The notes under the pieces are model-generated. The model was not told the origin of the DNA. It did no database searches and was given only the letters and a program-made list of their open reading frames with translations. The translations under genes and the position numbers were made by a program. A stretch of 64,000 nucleotides of DNA from Rhynchopus sp. YZ270_cl-10 (lineage: Eukaryota; Euglenozoa; Diplonemea; Diplonemida; Diplonemidae): assembly GCA_964035575.1 (NCBI GenBank), contig OZ037845.1:1488001-1552000 (forward strand). Reading direction: 5' to 3'. Below are positions 9,984 through 21,900 of the stretch, one piece after another (within the stretch, counting starts at the first letter, position 1; the number at the start of each line of letters is the position of its first letter).

Positions 9984-11206
9984 AGAGGGAGGGGGACTTT
10001 TTTTTTTTATAGATTTGGAACATTTTTGTTTTGCGAAAATAGGAGAATGTTGACGGGCAGCGATTGTCCCTATAGATTTGTTTTTTGACCTTTTTAGAGG
10101 GTTCTGTAGCAGGGGGGGGTTTTTTTTTCCTTACAGTGTTAGAAAACCGCCTCCACGTGTACGGGCTGAGTCCAAGAGGAAAAGGGAAACTATCCCCTGC
10201 CCAGTCGCAGTGTGGAACCCCCGCTATGTAGCACAGCAATAAAACTAAGAGTCAGTGTACACCATGAGGCGAAGCTACCAAAAAAAACTACTGTGTAGTC
10301 ACGCCTATCTCGGTAGGTTGCGAGTGAAATTAAAAAAAAAAAAAACCGGAATAATAAAGCCAGTCTGAATCCCGACTATTTTTCTCCCCTCCTCCCGTTA
10401 AATTATTTTTTTTTGCACCAATTCAGATCTCATACTGTTTGGCTGCGTTCAACGAAAATAGTCCTCCATTTTCCTAGTCGTGATATCAAGATCAGGTGGC
10501 AACCGTAAAAGTCCGGTTTTGAACATGCCAACACATTCTTATCTTACACGATTTTTTGAAGTGTTGAGCATGCATAAACATTCTTTCCGGGTGTGTTTTT
10601 TTCCCCTTCTTTTTTTTTTGAAGAATTTTTGGAATAGTGTTGCCACGCAAGCTCCACTGTTTTTTTTTTTTGCGCCTTGAAACTCACTTTGAGTTTCCTT
10701 TGTTTATTTATGACCTCCGTGGAGGTTATGAAAAAGAAGTCCTTATGTGTTCGCACTTTTGAGACACTTCTGTCGGTTCTCTTTCATCCTTTTAGTGTAT
10801 TTCATTCTCCTTTCCAGCTTTCTGTCACTGTGAAGCGCTGCAAAAAATAATTTCCCCCCCAAATTTGCGACTGAACGATGTGTAGCCACATCCTAATATC
10901 CTCTATTGTGGTGCATGAGCAAGTAACAACCGCCCACCACCCTTGCTCACTTTTTCCACTCTCCTTTCCCACCCCCAACTACAGACCGTTGTCATTTTAG
11001 AAGCTTCATTAAAGGCCCCTCTTCTCCCCTCCCCTCTCCCTTTTTTGGTTCATCCAATGTAAACAGCAACCCCGCAAACACGAATAGAACTTTCATGGTT
11101 TCTCCTTGGTGTAGTGTGCTGCTGACTTCGGTGCATTTTTTGCACCAATGATCAAGACTTTAAGGCTTAAGGATCATTTTACCAAACCCCAGGAATTTAC
11201 ACAAAA
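9984..11206. other. spacer without recognised genes
   Basis: AT-rich with homopolymer runs; no open frame looks coding. Pyrimidine-rich sequence at 10940-11110 leads into the next gene. Confidence 0.6.
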
Positions 11207-11887
11207 ATGGGTGACGACCCTGGTGACATGCGCGCGGAGTGTTTGAAGCTGCAGTGTGCGTTGCAGGACCGCCAGGCCACATGCGATGCTTATATGTCAA
11301 AACTGAAGGAGAAGAGCGCAGACGTGAAGACACGCGACCGCACTATTGCGGAACGTGACCAGCAGATTGTGGACTTAGAGACAGAGGTGCTGAAGGGGAA
11401 GGAGCGGGAGCGGCAGTTGGAGGCACTGCTGCAGTCGTACAACGACGAGCGGGAGGAGGCGCGCGATGATGCACGCGACATGAGCGCGGGTGAGAACGAG
11501 GCGGTACTGCTGGAGCTGGACCGCAAGAAGGAGGACATCCTGCACCTGAAAGAAACCATCGCCAACATGCAGGCACGCGACGCGCTTGCAGCAGCAGAAG
11601 CAGACGAATCCGACGCCATGGCACAACTGCACAAAGAAAACCACCGCCTCGTCGAGCTCGTCATGGAACTCAAAAAGCGCGAAGCCGAAGCAATAAACGA
11701 CAAAAACGAAACCGACCGCGGGCGCGACAGAGACAAAGCTAAGACACCAAAACGGACCTTCTCCCCAAAGAAAAAGGCGCAAGATGGGCTTGGGGTATGG
11801 CCCTCACTTACGTCCCTCTTTTCTTAACCCCCCTTCACTTTACAGCAACTCAAAGGCAAAGTGTCCGGTATATTGAAGAAGTTATAG
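11207..11887 (+). CDS. coiled-coil protein, two exons
   Basis: The proposed coding sequence is exon 1 11207-11794 and exon 2 11846-11887. The 51-bp intron runs GTATGG...TTTACAG. Splicing replaces a short unspliced end with the C-terminus QLKGKVSGILKKL, a basic amphipathic tail; the frame joins cleanly and ends at TAG 11885-11887. Total 209 residues. Residues about 8-165 are nearly all charged or helical (Glu, Lys, Asp, Arg, Leu) and should form one long coiled coil. Residues 170-195 are basic and Ser/Thr-Pro containing (TPKRTFSPKKK), resembling a proline-directed phosphorylation region. No enzyme motif is present. Family unknown; a structural or scaffold role is only a guess. Confidence 0.7.
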
Positions 11888-13532
11888 AGCTTTCTGCCGG
11901 CCGCAACAACGGTATCCAAACGAGAGACAGACGATGATAGCTGCAAGGTCACAGCGTGGTGACTACACAGGGACCATTAACTTTTGGTGGAAAAATGGAA
12001 CCCAAAGGCATTTGGCCGCAAATGCCGACCAAGTATTGCAGGTACTGATGAGTATGTCGTTGTGCCACTACTAGGCTGCCATTGGTTGGAAGACCGTTGA
12101 CGTGCTCATGAGTGTGATTGGGGGTTGGGGGAAACTGGGCTGGGGGGGTCTAAGGGTTAAGGGTAGCAAAGGTTCTTGGGATATGAGGGTTTATTCATCT
12201 GACCTTTTCATTGTTTTTCGATACTCCGTAAAGACCCCAGGTCGCAGCTGTGCTTCAAATAAGTTAGCATATGGGACAGGGTTCTCTTGCAAAGGACATC
12301 TCAGGGGAATGTGGTTGAGGTTTCAATTTGAAAATTTGAAATTTCTCTTTTATGGTGACTAAGCACAGAGAGGCTTCGGTTCATCTTACAATAAAAATAC
12401 ATTCTCTTTTATTTTCATAATGCACCACTGAAGGGGGAATGAGGGTGGGCGAAACAGCTGTTGTGCACACAGCTCTCTCGAGGCTCATCATGTCATATTT
12501 CTAACAATTTCTCAAAAACTACAAAAAATACATACTCGAAACTTGAAAAAGTGTCCAAAGGGATGTGTTCCCATCAGGATTTCGTTCTTTTTTTTCTCAA
12601 AAAAAACTGTTCGTTTTGTGTTTGCCTTCTTTTTTCACGGTTTCCTCATGATTATGAGTAATCTATGATTTGTTTTCGTGTTGATAGGGTGACCTTACCT
12701 TCTCAGTTTTTTAGCTTAATTCTGAGTCGATGATCGCTTGGGGGGGGGATATGGTGAGTGTGTTAATGTATGGATGTGGTCCGCTTAACGGGAATGAATA
12801 AAAAAATGCAGTTTCAGTATTGCAAAAAGAAGGAAAGTGTGCAAATCGGGGCACCTCTGGCAGCAATTTTAATTGGTTGTTCAAAACGGTGGTGCCTCGT
12901 TTGTTTTGTTTGCGTCTTTCAATGTTACCTTTCCTCCCTTTTATATCTGTAGGGTACGTATGGCTGCAATGCAGTCTTCACTGTGCATTCCTTCGTTTTT
13001 GTTGTTGAATTCATGTTTTTTTTTAAAGCCTGTTGGTTACCTGCAAGCCCCACCGAAGCTGCGTTGACCACATTATATGCCACTGCCTCTTTAACAAACC
13101 ATTCACGTTCACTCACTGCTTTTCTCACTCTTTGAGTAATGCTGGAGACAACAAGGCATGTTCAGTAGTGTTTCGTGTGTCGCTTTTTCATCAATTCACT
13201 GTATACACAGCTACTGTAAACAGCCATCTTGTGCCAGTGTGCACGTGCTGCTTGTCTCCACGCTGCTCAAAGCTTCTCAGTGTAAGCTAACAAACAAAAA
13301 GTTGATACTAAACCACGTGTTCCCACTCATCTTCGATTGCAGCACGTTACTTTAGCAATTCTTTATGAAATCACCAATAACGGTGTACGATGCTCAGTGT
13401 GGGGTACGTGCTCAACTCGGTCAGAACAAAAAAGAACTGTACCATGTTGGCATTCTTTCCTCCATCCCCTATACCCCAAGTACACAAAGCTCCATTACAC
13501 CATTCAGCGTATCATCAAGAACCAAACAAACC
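11888..13532. other. spacer before the eIF4A locus
   Basis: No protein gene is supported. It contains one E-family hairpin (12354). Sequence from about 13000 becomes less AT-rich and ends in the leader of the first eIF4A gene, which differs from the leader shared by copies 2-4. Confidence 0.55.
12354..12395 (+). repeat. E-family hairpin element, copy 3
   Basis: GGTGACTAAGC with loop ACAGAGAG and GCTTCG; four central pairs hold, one mismatch lies in the lower stem. The tail GTTCATCTTACAA matches the family consensus exactly. Confidence 0.5.
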
Positions 13533-15360
13533 ATGGCTGAGGCAAAGCACGAGCCCCGTGACCACGACTCCTTCCAGGATGACACCCTCCCCGACGACGT
13601 CAAGGTTGTCCCGTCTTTCGACGAGATGCCCCTGCACACCAACCTTCTCCGTGGAATTTACTCCTACGGGTATGTAGTCTTTGCTTCACGTCTTTGCTTC
13701 CTTTCCTGTCACACAAGACTTTTGTAATCATTTCACCCCCACCACAGATTCGAGAAGCCGTCTGCCATCCAGCAGCGTGCGATCATCCCTTTCATCAAGG
13801 GAGGTGACCTGATCGCCCAGGCCCAGTCCGGAACCGGCAAGACCGGAGCCTTCACGATTGGTCTCCTCCAGCGCATGGACTGGACCAACCGTGCCTGCCA
13901 GGGACTTGTCCTCTCGCCCACCCGCGAGCTGGCCACCCAGACCGAGAGCGTGATCTCCTCCATTGGAGAGTACCTCTGTGACGGACCGTTCTGCCACACC
14001 TTCGTGGGTATGTTGCTTGTTTTGTGTTTTATTTTGCGTCTGTTGTTTTGTCTCGTTTGGGTCTGTGATGACATTGAATACACCGCAACGGTCTGACCTG
14101 CTTCTTTGCGATGCTTACAACCGTATTGACGTCCCCTTCATTGGGGGCAACTGAGATCCTCTCACCTGTGTGTTCCCTTTCAACTGTTTCCAGCGCGCCA
14201 TGTGTCCCCTTGCTTCCACATGAGGTACGGGTCAGATAGGATCGCAAGACACCCATCCACACAAAGCTTCACACCACGCAGTAATGATGATATTGTAAAT
14301 ACATCCGCAACGGTCTTGATGAGCCTGTTCGCAGGCGATGGTTAGAACTCTTTCTTCGTATTACACTGACACTCTTCACTCTGTCGTTTCCGTCATTTTT
14401 TTGTGTTTAGTTGTTTGTTTTTGTGACCTGACACTTTTGCACCCTTGTCTTTTCTCACCACAGGAGGAACCCGTGTGACTGACGATCTCGCCAAGCTCCA
14501 GAAGGGAGTTCTGGTGGCTGTCGGAACCCCCGGACGTGTGTTCGACGTTATCAAGCGTGGAGCCCTGAAGACCGACCACCTTAAGGTATGCAAGAAAGCC
14601 CGTTGACGACAACACCAACAACACAGCACACACACGACACACACACACACACAACACACAACACACACAGGTGCTCTGCCTTGACGAGGCTGACGAGATG
14701 CTTTCCCAGGGATTCTCCGAGCAGATCTACGAGATCTTCAAGTTCCTCCCCAAGGAGGTGCAGGTGTGCCTGTTCTCCGCCACCATGCCCCCGGAGGTGC
14801 TGGACCTGACCCAGAAGTTCATGCGTGAGCCCATCCGTATCCTTGTGAAGAAGGAGGCCCTGACCCTTGAGGGAATCAAGCAGTTCTACGTGGCTGTTGA
14901 GGAGGAGTACAAGCTCGAGACCCTCATGGACCTGTACGACTCCGTGTCGATTGCGCAGTCTGTGATCTTCTGCAACACCCGCCGGAAGGTCGACTGGCTG
15001 TCCGAGAAGATGAACGACAAGGAGTTCACCGTGTCGTTCATGCACGCGGACATGCAGAAGGGAGAGCGTGAAAAGGTGATGAAGGTGTTCCGCTCTGGAT
15101 CGTCGCGTGTGCTGATCTCGACCGATCTGCTTGCCCGTGGTATCGACGTGCAGCACGTTTCCATCGTGATCAACTTCGACCTTCCCGCCAACAGAGAGAA
15201 CTACCTTCACCGTATCGGTCGTTCCGGACGTTACGGACGTAAGGGTGTTGCCATCAACTTCGTCAACACCAAGGACGTCCCTCTGCTCAAGGAGCTCCAG
15301 GAGTTCTACAACACCACCATCGAGGAGCTCCCCATGGACTTCGCCTCCCACCTGGAGTAG
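13533..15360 (+). CDS. eIF4A: eIF4A DEAD-box RNA helicase, full copy 1
   Basis: Four exons: 13533-13669, 13748-14007, 14464-14585 and 14671-15360, giving 402 residues, the normal eIF4A length. All introns are GT-AG. The protein is an ATP-dependent RNA helicase of translation initiation that acts within eIF4F on the mRNA cap region. Motifs in order: Q motif region FEKPSAIQQ (47-55), Walker A AQSGTGKT (71-78), PTRELA (103-108), DEAD (178-181), SAT (209-211), ARGID (328-332), HRIGRSGR (353-360). It starts MAEAKHE, while copies 2-4 start MSEAKHE. Intron 2 (456 bp) hosts a box C/D snoRNA and a second structured unit; intron 3 carries a CA microsatellite. The closely related eIF4A-III (FAL1) is the alternative family assignment. 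Confidence 0.95.
14059..14159 (+). ncRNA. box C/D snoRNA in eIF4A intron 2 (copy 1)
   Basis: A textbook box C/D layout: 5' stem GGGTC (14059-14063), C box GTGATGA (14065-14071), D' box CTGA (14093-14096), C'-like TGCGATG (14107-14113), D box CTGA (14151-14154) and 3' stem GATCC (14155-14159). The five terminal bases pair fully with one G-U. Guide candidates are the bases before D' (CACCGCAACGGT) and before D (TTGGGGGCAA). It lies well inside the intron, as is usual for intron-processed snoRNAs. Copy 4 has ATGATGA as C box, which keeps the RUGAUGA consensus. Targets could not be checked. Confidence 0.8.
14191..14372 (+). ncRNA. second structured unit in eIF4A intron 2 (copy 1)
   Basis: A 182-nt unit kept in all five eIF4A intron-2 copies and in two stand-alone tandem copies at 42850 and 43069, where similarity stops near its ends. 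It contains a CATGTG/CACATG hairpin, a C-box-like ATGATGA (14284-14290), the guide-like CCGCAACGGT shared with the upstream snoRNA, a GCCTG-TTCG-CAGGC tetraloop hairpin and a terminal CTGA (14366-14369). No good C/D terminal stem is seen, so the class is uncertain: a C/D-like or composite snoRNA is the best guess. Confidence 0.5.
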
Positions 15361-15376
15361 AACTGCGGTTGCAGTT
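15361..15376 (+). other. post-stop hairpin of eIF4A copy 1
   Basis: Directly after the stop codon, AACTGC-GGTT-GCAGTT forms a perfect 6-bp stem. Copy 5 has the same at 41054-41069. Copies 2-4 instead have the palindrome AATCCGGATT at that place (24516-24525, 30253-30262, 34317-34326). Role unknown. Confidence 0.4.
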
Positions 15377-15548
15377 CGATGAGCACCCCGCTTGCCATCC
15401 CTTAACCCCTGTCGTTTGGTTTTTTTGTTTCCTCTTTTTTTATTTCTCTGCTTGAATGAGTATCACCATCAAAGAACAACTACCTAGTGAGTGACCTGCT
15501 GCTCCCCCCTGCTTGTCACTTACGTATGTTACGCACCCCGTTTGTGAG

Positions 15549-15719
15549 TGTCGTTGCCGTCTTCATTGCATCCTCTTCGTGGTAGCGGTGCATGGAACGG
15601 CACAGTACAGTCAGAAAAGATTAACCTCCAACCCCCAATTTTTTGTTCACCTTGTCTCCCCAACTCCAGCATTCACAACCATTTCACACCAGAGCCAACC
15701 AAGTTATCAAAAAGTAATT
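15549..15719 (+). promoter_or_regulatory. shared 5' cassette of the array genes
   Basis: About 171 bp from TGTCGTTGCCGTCTTCATTG to the ATG, repeated almost unchanged before all six short genes and before full copies 2-4 (from about 16991, 18471, 19899, 21208, 22517, 26837, 28288 and 32318). It ends GTTATCAAAAAGTAATT before the start codon. It presumably includes promoter and 5' UTR. Copies 1 and 5 have other leaders. The cassette stays open in frame with the gene but has no in-frame ATG. Confidence 0.55.
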
Positions 15720-16286
15720 ATGTCTGAGGCAAAGCACGAGCCCCGTGACCACGACTCCTTCCAGTATGACACCCTCCCCGACGTAAATCTTGATGGAATC
15801 AAGCAGTTCTACGTGGATGTTGAGAAGGAGGAGTACAAGCTCGAGACCCTCATGGACCTGTACGACTCCGTGTCGATTGCGCAGTCTGTGATCTTCTGCA
15901 ACACCCGCCGGAAGGTCGACTGGCTGTCCGAGAAGATGAAGGAACGGGAGTTCACCGTGTCCTTCATGCACGCGGACATGCAGAAGGGAGAGCGTGAAGA
16001 TGTGATGAAGGTGTTCCGCTCCGGATCGTCGCGTGTGCTGATCTCCACCGATATGCTTGTCCGTGCTATTGACGTGAAGCAAGTTTCAATCGTGATCAAC
16101 TTCGACCTTCCCGCGATCAGAGAGGACTACCTTCACCGTATCGGTCGTTCCGGACATTACGGACGTAAGGGTGTTGCCATCAACTTTGTGACCACGAAGG
16201 ACGTCCCGCTTCTCAAGGAGCTCCGCGAGTTCTACAACACCACCATCGAGGAGCTCCCAATGGACTTCGCCTCCCACCTGGAGTAG
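15720..16286 (+). CDS. short eIF4A paralogue, C-terminal lobe only (t1)
   Basis: Intronless, 188 residues. It joins the first 20 or so residues of eIF4A ([20 protein letters not shown]) to residue about 239 onward (GIKQFYV), so the whole ATP-binding RecA1 lobe (Walker A, DEAD, SAT) is missing. The C-lobe is complete: [31 protein letters not shown] and the normal end MDFASHLE. Motif V reads [10 protein letters not shown] instead of [10 protein letters not shown]. It cannot be a helicase by itself; binding to eIF4G-type partners or RNA is conceivable. The upstream frame stays open to 15513 without an ATG, so the MSE start is preferred by comparison with the full genes. Confidence 0.75.
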   Translation: MSEAKHEPRDHDSFQYDTLPDVNLDGIKQFYVDVEKEEYKLETLMDLYDSVSIAQSVIFCNTRRKVDWLSEKMKEREFTVSFMHADMQKGEREDVMKVFRSGSSRVLISTDMLVRAIDVKQVSIVINFDLPAIREDYLHRIGRSGHYGRKGVAINFVTTKDVPLLKELREFYNTTIEELPMDFASHLE

Positions 16287-16794
16287 TAATCTAAGCAAAC
16301 GGCCACACTACGTGTTGTCAGGCTTCGTATCATCAGCGTATCCACATCTGCCACTAAGCTGACGAAGTCACAACATCCACACCTCCGGGAGGGTTGAACA
16401 CATCTTGATCCTTACGTGTCGCAAGGACGTCAAGGACAAGTGGAACACGCACCGGTGCTCATTGTATTGTCTCTGGACAGCCATTTTATCATGATAGAAC
16501 ATCGGTATTCGGAGAGGTACGCAGGTCCCTGTGTGCACCCCTTAAAAACCTCGGGGAAAACCCCCAAGTACTTTTACTCCTGACCGGAAAAGGTCGGCTG
16601 TGGTTGATCTCACAACCCTTTTTCTTGTTCTTTTCCCCTCGCCATTATCTAGCACAAGGCGCAGCAATAATTTTATGCCGTTTACAAAAGATACGCTATT
16701 GTGCTGCCCCCCTCATGGGCTTCGTTGTTCACGTGGTCTTATGAGAGGCACAGAGCGGCAACACTCTCCCTCTTGCCTTCACTCGTGACTTATA

Positions 16795-16826
16795 GTCACT
16801 CGGGTTGAAACACCAACTCGGGTGAC
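16795..16826 (+). terminator. 13-bp stem-loop in the 3' flank of array genes
   Basis: GTCACTCGGGTTG pairs along all 13 bases with CAACTCGGGTGAC (two G-U pairs) around the loop AAACAC. It lies about 500 bp after the stop of t1. It recurs at 18239, 19674 (one mismatch), 20972, 22281, 25425, 28043 and 32088. A transcript-end or stability role is possible but not shown. Confidence 0.45.
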
Positions 16827-17162
16827 ATATTCACATTCCCCATCCCTTGGTTACCCGATATTAAAAAAGAAGTCTGTGTTCATTCGAGACGTGGTCGATT
16901 TTTTTTTTCTTTGCTTTTTGTTTTTTGCATTTTTTTTTTTTTACTTGAAGTGGTTTCTTAATTGTTGAAAAGCCAGACAACATCACTTGTGTGTCGTTGC
17001 CGTCTTCATTGCATCCTCTTCGTGGTAGCGGTGCATGGAACGGCACAGTACAGTCAGAAAAGATTAACCTGCAACCCTCATTTTTTTGTTCACCTTGTCT
17101 CCCCAACTCCAGTATTCACAACCACTTCACACCAGAGCCAACCAAGTTATCAAAAAGTAATT

Positions 17163-17738
17163 ATGTCTGAGGCAAAGCACGAGCCCCGTGACCACGACTC
17201 CTTCCAGGATGACACCCTCCCCCACGACGTGAGCCTAAATCTGGATCGAGTCAAGCAGTTCTACGTGGATGTTGAGAAGGAGGAGTACAAGCTCGAGACC
17301 CTCATGGACCTGTACGACTCCGTGTCGATTCCGCAGTCCGTGATCTTCTGCAACACCCGCCGGAAAGCCGAGTGGCTGTCCGAGAAGATGAACGACAAGG
17401 AGTTCAGCGTGTCGTTCATGCACGCGGACATGCAGAAGGGAGAGCGTGAAGATGTGATGAAGGCTTTCCGCTCCGGATCGTCACGTGTGCTGATCTCGAC
17501 TGATATGCCTCTCCGTGGTATGGACATGCCGTGCGTTTCCATCGTGATCAATTACGACCTGTCCGCCAACAGAGAGAACTACCTTCACCGTATCGGTCGT
17601 TACGGACGTTACGGACGTAAGAGTTTTGCCATCAACTTTGTCACCACGGAGGACATCCCGCTGCTCAAGGAGCTCCGTGAGTTCTACAACACCACCATCG
17701 AGGAGCTCCCCATGGACTTTGCCTCCGATCTGGAGTAG
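17163..17738 (+). CDS. short eIF4A paralogue, C-terminal lobe only (t2)
   Basis: 191 residues, intronless. The junction differs from t1: [20 protein letters not shown] is followed by [15 protein letters not shown]. Motif V reads [10 protein letters not shown], and VINYDLSA replaces VINFDLPA of the full genes; both changes are shared with t3-t6. HRIGRYGR replaces HRIGRSGR, a change within motif VI. It ends MDFASDLE. No stop or frameshift. Confidence 0.72.
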   Translation: MSEAKHEPRDHDSFQDDTLPHDVSLNLDRVKQFYVDVEKEEYKLETLMDLYDSVSIPQSVIFCNTRRKAEWLSEKMNDKEFSVSFMHADMQKGEREDVMKAFRSGSSRVLISTDMPLRGMDMPCVSIVINYDLSANRENYLHRIGRYGRYGRKSFAINFVTTEDIPLLKELREFYNTTIEELPMDFASDLE

Positions 17739-18641
17739 TAATCTAAGCAAACGGCCACACTACGTGTTGTCAGGCTTCGTATCATCAGCGTATCCACATC
17801 TGCCGCTAAGCTGACGAAGTCACAACATCCACACCTCCGGGAGGGTTGAACACATCTTGATCCTTACGTGTCGCAAGGACGTCAAGGACAAGTGGAACAC
17901 GCACCGGTGCTCATTGTATTGTCTCTGGACAGCCATTATGGTAAACCGGTATTCGGAGAGGTACGCAGGTCCCTATGTGCACTCCTTAAAAACCTCGGGG
18001 GAAAACCCCGAAGTACTTTTACTCCTCACGGAAAAGGTCGGCTGTGGTTGATCTCACAACCCTTTTTCTTGTTCTTTTCCCCTCGCCATTTTCTAGCACA
18101 AGGCGCAGCATTGTTGTTATTGAGTTTACAAAAGATACGCTATTCTGCTGTCTCCCTCATGGGCTTCGTTGTTCACGTGCTCTTATGAGAGGCACATAGC
18201 GGCAACACTCTCCCTCTTGCCTTCACTCGTGAAGTAAAGTCACTCGGGTTGAAACACCAACTCGGGTGACATATTCACATTCCCCATCCCTTGGTTACCC
18301 GATGTTAAAAAAGAAGTCTGTGTTCATTCCAGACCTGGTCGTTTTTGTTTTGTTTTTGTTTTCATACTTCATAGCCCGCCTGAGTCTATCTTTGCTGGTT
18401 TCCAATAACACTTTAGTGTTGAGGGAAATCGATACAACATGAAAAGAAACAGCAGAACTCTTGATTCGAGTGTCGTTGCCGTCTTCATTGCATCCTCTTC
18501 GTGGTAGCGGTGCATGGAACGGCACAGTACAGTCAGAAAAGATTAACCTCCAACCCTCATTTTTTTGTTCACCTTGTCTCCCCAACTCCAGCATTCACAA
18601 CCATTTCACACCAGAGCCAACCAAGTTATCAAAAAGTAATT

Positions 18642-19172
18642 ATGTCTGAGGCAAAGCACGAGGAGGCCCTGACCCTTGATGGAATAAAGCAGTTCTACGT
18701 GCATGTTGAGGAGGAGTACAAGCTCGAGACCCTCATGGACCTGTACGACTCTGTGTCGATTGCGCAGTCCGTGATCTTCTGCAACACCCGCCGGAAGGTC
18801 GAGTGGTTGTCCGAGAAGATGAAGGAACAGGAGTTCACCTTGTCCTTCATGCACGCAGACATGCAGAAGGGAGAGCGTGAAGATGTGATGAAGGCTTTCC
18901 GCTCTGGATCGTCACGTGTGCTGATCTCGACTGATATGCCTCTCCGTGGTATCAACATGCCGCATTTCGTTTCTATCGTGATCAATTACGACCTGTCCGC
19001 CATCAAAGAGGACTACCTTCACCGTATCGGTCGTTCCGGATGTTACGGACGTAAGGGTGTTGCCATCAACTTCGTCAACACCAAGGACGTCCCGCTGCTC
19101 AAGGAGCTCCGCGAGTTCTACAACACCACCATCGAGGAGCTCCCCATGGACTTCCCCGCCAACCTGTACTAG
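18642..19172 (+). CDS. short eIF4A paralogue, C-terminal lobe only (t3)
   Basis: 176 residues. MSEAKHE is fused directly to [13 protein letters not shown], corresponding to full-length residue 235 onward. This junction is shared with t4, t5 and t6, so these share an ancestor. The deletion ends share GAG. Motif V is [10 protein letters not shown] with one inserted residue (MPHFVSIV), and the last residues are FPANLY. Confidence 0.72.
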   Translation: MSEAKHEEALTLDGIKQFYVHVEEEYKLETLMDLYDSVSIAQSVIFCNTRRKVEWLSEKMKEQEFTLSFMHADMQKGEREDVMKAFRSGSSRVLISTDMPLRGINMPHFVSIVINYDLSAIKEDYLHRIGRSGCYGRKGVAINFVNTKDVPLLKELREFYNTTIEELPMDFPANLY

Positions 19173-20069
19173 TAATCTAAGCAAACGTCCACACTACGTG
19201 TTGTCAGGCTTCGTATCATCAGCGTATCCACATCTGCCACTAAGCTGACGAAGTCACAACATCCACACCTCCGGGAGGGTTGAACACATCTTGATCCTTA
19301 CGTGTCGCAAGGACGTCAAGGACAAGTGGAACACGCACCGGTGCTCATTGTATCGTCTCTGGACAGCCATTTTCCCGGTGATGGTAAACCGGTATTTGGA
19401 GAGGTACGCAGGTCCCTGTGTGCACCCCTTAAAAACCTCGGCGAAAACCCACTTACTCCTGACCGGAAAAGGTCGGCTGTGGTTGATCTCACAACCCTTT
19501 TTCTTGTTCTTTTCCCCTCGCCATTTTCTAGCACAAGGCGCAGCATTGTTGTTATTGTGTTTACAAAAGATACGCTATTGTGCTGTCCCCCTCATGGGCT
19601 TCGTTGTTCACGTGGTCTTATGAGAGGCACACAGCGGCAACACTCTCCCTCTTGCCTTCACTCGTGAATTAAAGTCACTCGGCTTGAAACACCAACTCGG
19701 GTGACATATTCACATTCCCCATCCCTTGGTTACCCGATGTTAAAAAAGAAGTCTGTGTTCATTCCAGACCTGGTGTTTTTGTGTTCTTTTCATACTTCGT
19801 AGCCCGCCTGAGTCTATCTTTGCTGGTTTCCAATAACACTTTAGTGTTGGGGGAAATCGATACAACAAGAAAAGAAACAGCAGAACTCTTGATTCGAGTG
19901 TCGTTGCCGTCTTCATTGCATCCTCTTCGTGGTAGCGGTGCATGGAACGGCACAGTACAGTCAGAAAAGATTAACCTCCAACCCCCAATTTTTTGTTCAC
20001 CTTGTCTCCCCAACTCCAGTATTCACAACCACTTCACACCAGAGCCAACCAAGTTATCAAAAAGTAATT

Positions 20070-20591
20070 ATGTCTGAGGCAAAGCACGAGGAGGCCCTGA
20101 CCCTTGATGGAATAAAGCAGTTCTACGTGCATGTTGAGGAGGAGTACAAGTTCGAGACCCTCATGGACGTGTACGACTACGTATCGATTCCTCAGTCCGT
20201 GATCTTCTGCAACACCCGCCGGAAGGTCGACTGGCTGTCCGAGAAGATGAACGACAAGGAGTTCACTGTGTCGTTCATGCACGCGAAGGGAGAGCGTGAA
20301 GATGTGATGAAGGCTTTCCGCTCTGGATCGTCACGTGTGCTGATCTCGACTGATATGCCTCTCCGTGGTATCGACATGCCGCATTTCGTTTCTATCGTGA
20401 TCAATTACGACCTGTCCGCCATCAGAGAGGACTACCTTCACCGTATCGGTCGTTCCGGATGTTACGGACGTAAGGGTGTTGCCATCAACTTCGTCACCAC
20501 GGAGGACGTCCCTCTGCTCAAGGAGCTCCAGGAGTTCTACAACACCACCATCGAGGACCTCCCCATGGACTTCGACTCCCACTTGGAGTAG
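20070..20591 (+). CDS. short eIF4A paralogue, C-terminal lobe only (t4)
   Basis: 173 residues, MSEAKHE fused to [13 protein letters not shown]. An in-frame loss of three residues changes [10 protein letters not shown] to HAKGERE. Further differences: [15 protein letters not shown] and the end [12 protein letters not shown]. The reading frame is otherwise intact. t5 is identical. Confidence 0.72.
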   Translation: MSEAKHEEALTLDGIKQFYVHVEEEYKFETLMDVYDYVSIPQSVIFCNTRRKVDWLSEKMNDKEFTVSFMHAKGEREDVMKAFRSGSSRVLISTDMPLRGIDMPHFVSIVINYDLSAIREDYLHRIGRSGCYGRKGVAINFVTTEDVPLLKELQEFYNTTIEDLPMDFDSHLE

Positions 20592-21378
20592 TAATCTAAG
20601 CAAACGGCCACACTACGTGTTGTCAGGCTTCGTATCATCAGCGTATCCACATCTGCCGCTAAGCTGACGAAGGCACAACATCCACACCTCCGGGAGGGTT
20701 GAACACATCTTGATCCTTACGTGCCACAAGGACGTCAAGGACAAGTGGAACTTTTACTCCTGACCGGAAAAGGTCGGCTGTGGTTGCTCTCACAACCCTT
20801 TTTCTTGTTCTTCCCCCGCCATTATCTAGCACAAGGCGCAGCATTGTTGTTATTGAGTTTACAAAAGATACGCTATTCTGCTGTCCCCCTCATGGGCTTC
20901 GTTGTTCACGTGCTCTTATGAGAGGCACATAGCGGCAACACTCTCCCTCTTGCCTTCACTCGTGAATTAAAGTCACTCGGGTTGAAACACCAACTCGGGT
21001 GACATATTCACATTCCCCATCCCTTGGTTACCCGATGTTAAAAAAGAAGTCTGTGTTCATTCGAGACGTGGTCGATTATTTGCTTTTTGTGTTTCTTTTC
21101 ATCCGTCGTAGCCCGCCTGAGTCTATCTTTGCTGGTTTCCAATAACACTTTAGTGTTGGGGGGAATACACATAACAAGAAAAGAAACAGCAGAACTCTTG
21201 ATTCGAGTGTCGTTGCCGTCTTCATTGCATCCTCTTCGTGGTAGCGGTGCATGGAACGGCACAGTACAGTCAGAAAAGATTAACCTCCAACCCCCAATTT
21301 TTTGTTCACCTTGTCTCCCCAACTCCAGTATTCACAACCACTTCACACCAGAGCCAACCAAGTTATCAAAAAGTAATT

Positions 21379-21900
21379 ATGTCTGAGGCAAAGCACGAGG
21401 AGGCCCTGACCCTTGATGGAATAAAGCAGTTCTACGTGCATGTTGAGGAGGAGTACAAGTTCGAGACCCTCATGGACGTGTACGACTACGTATCGATTCC
21501 TCAGTCCGTGATCTTCTGCAACACCCGCCGGAAGGTCGACTGGCTGTCCGAGAAGATGAACGACAAGGAGTTCACTGTGTCGTTCATGCACGCGAAGGGA
21601 GAGCGTGAAGATGTGATGAAGGCTTTCCGCTCTGGATCGTCACGTGTGCTGATCTCGACTGATATGCCTCTCCGTGGTATCGACATGCCGCATTTCGTTT
21701 CTATCGTGATCAATTACGACCTGTCCGCCATCAGAGAGGACTACCTTCACCGTATCGGTCGTTCCGGATGTTACGGACGTAAGGGTGTTGCCATCAACTT
21801 CGTCACCACGGAGGACGTCCCTCTGCTCAAGGAGCTCCAGGAGTTCTACAACACCACCATCGAGGACCTCCCCATGGACTTCGACTCCCACTTGGAGTAG
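21379..21900 (+). CDS. short eIF4A paralogue, C-terminal lobe only (t5)
   Basis: Identical to t4 in all 173 residues and in its flanks; see the tandem repeat entry. A collapsed or duplicated assembly cannot be excluded. Confidence 0.7.
   Translation: MSEAKHEEALTLDGIKQFYVHVEEEYKFETLMDVYDYVSIPQSVIFCNTRRKVDWLSEKMNDKEFTVSFMHAKGEREDVMKAFRSGSSRVLISTDMPLRGIDMPHFVSIVINYDLSAIREDYLHRIGRSGCYGRKGVAINFVTTEDVPLLKELQEFYNTTIEDLPMDFDSHLE

Noticed and set aside
14581-15351. Long minus-strand open frame (256 residues; up to 302 at 33537-34445) opposite eIF4A exon 4
   Set aside because: It is repeated wherever exon 4 is, rich in Val/Leu/His, and follows from the codon bias of the sense strand. No independent gene signal.
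15573-15719. N-terminal extension of the array genes through the open cassette ([12 protein letters not shown] onward)
   Set aside because: The frame is open and conserved but has no in-frame ATG, and the full genes agree on the MSEAKHE start.
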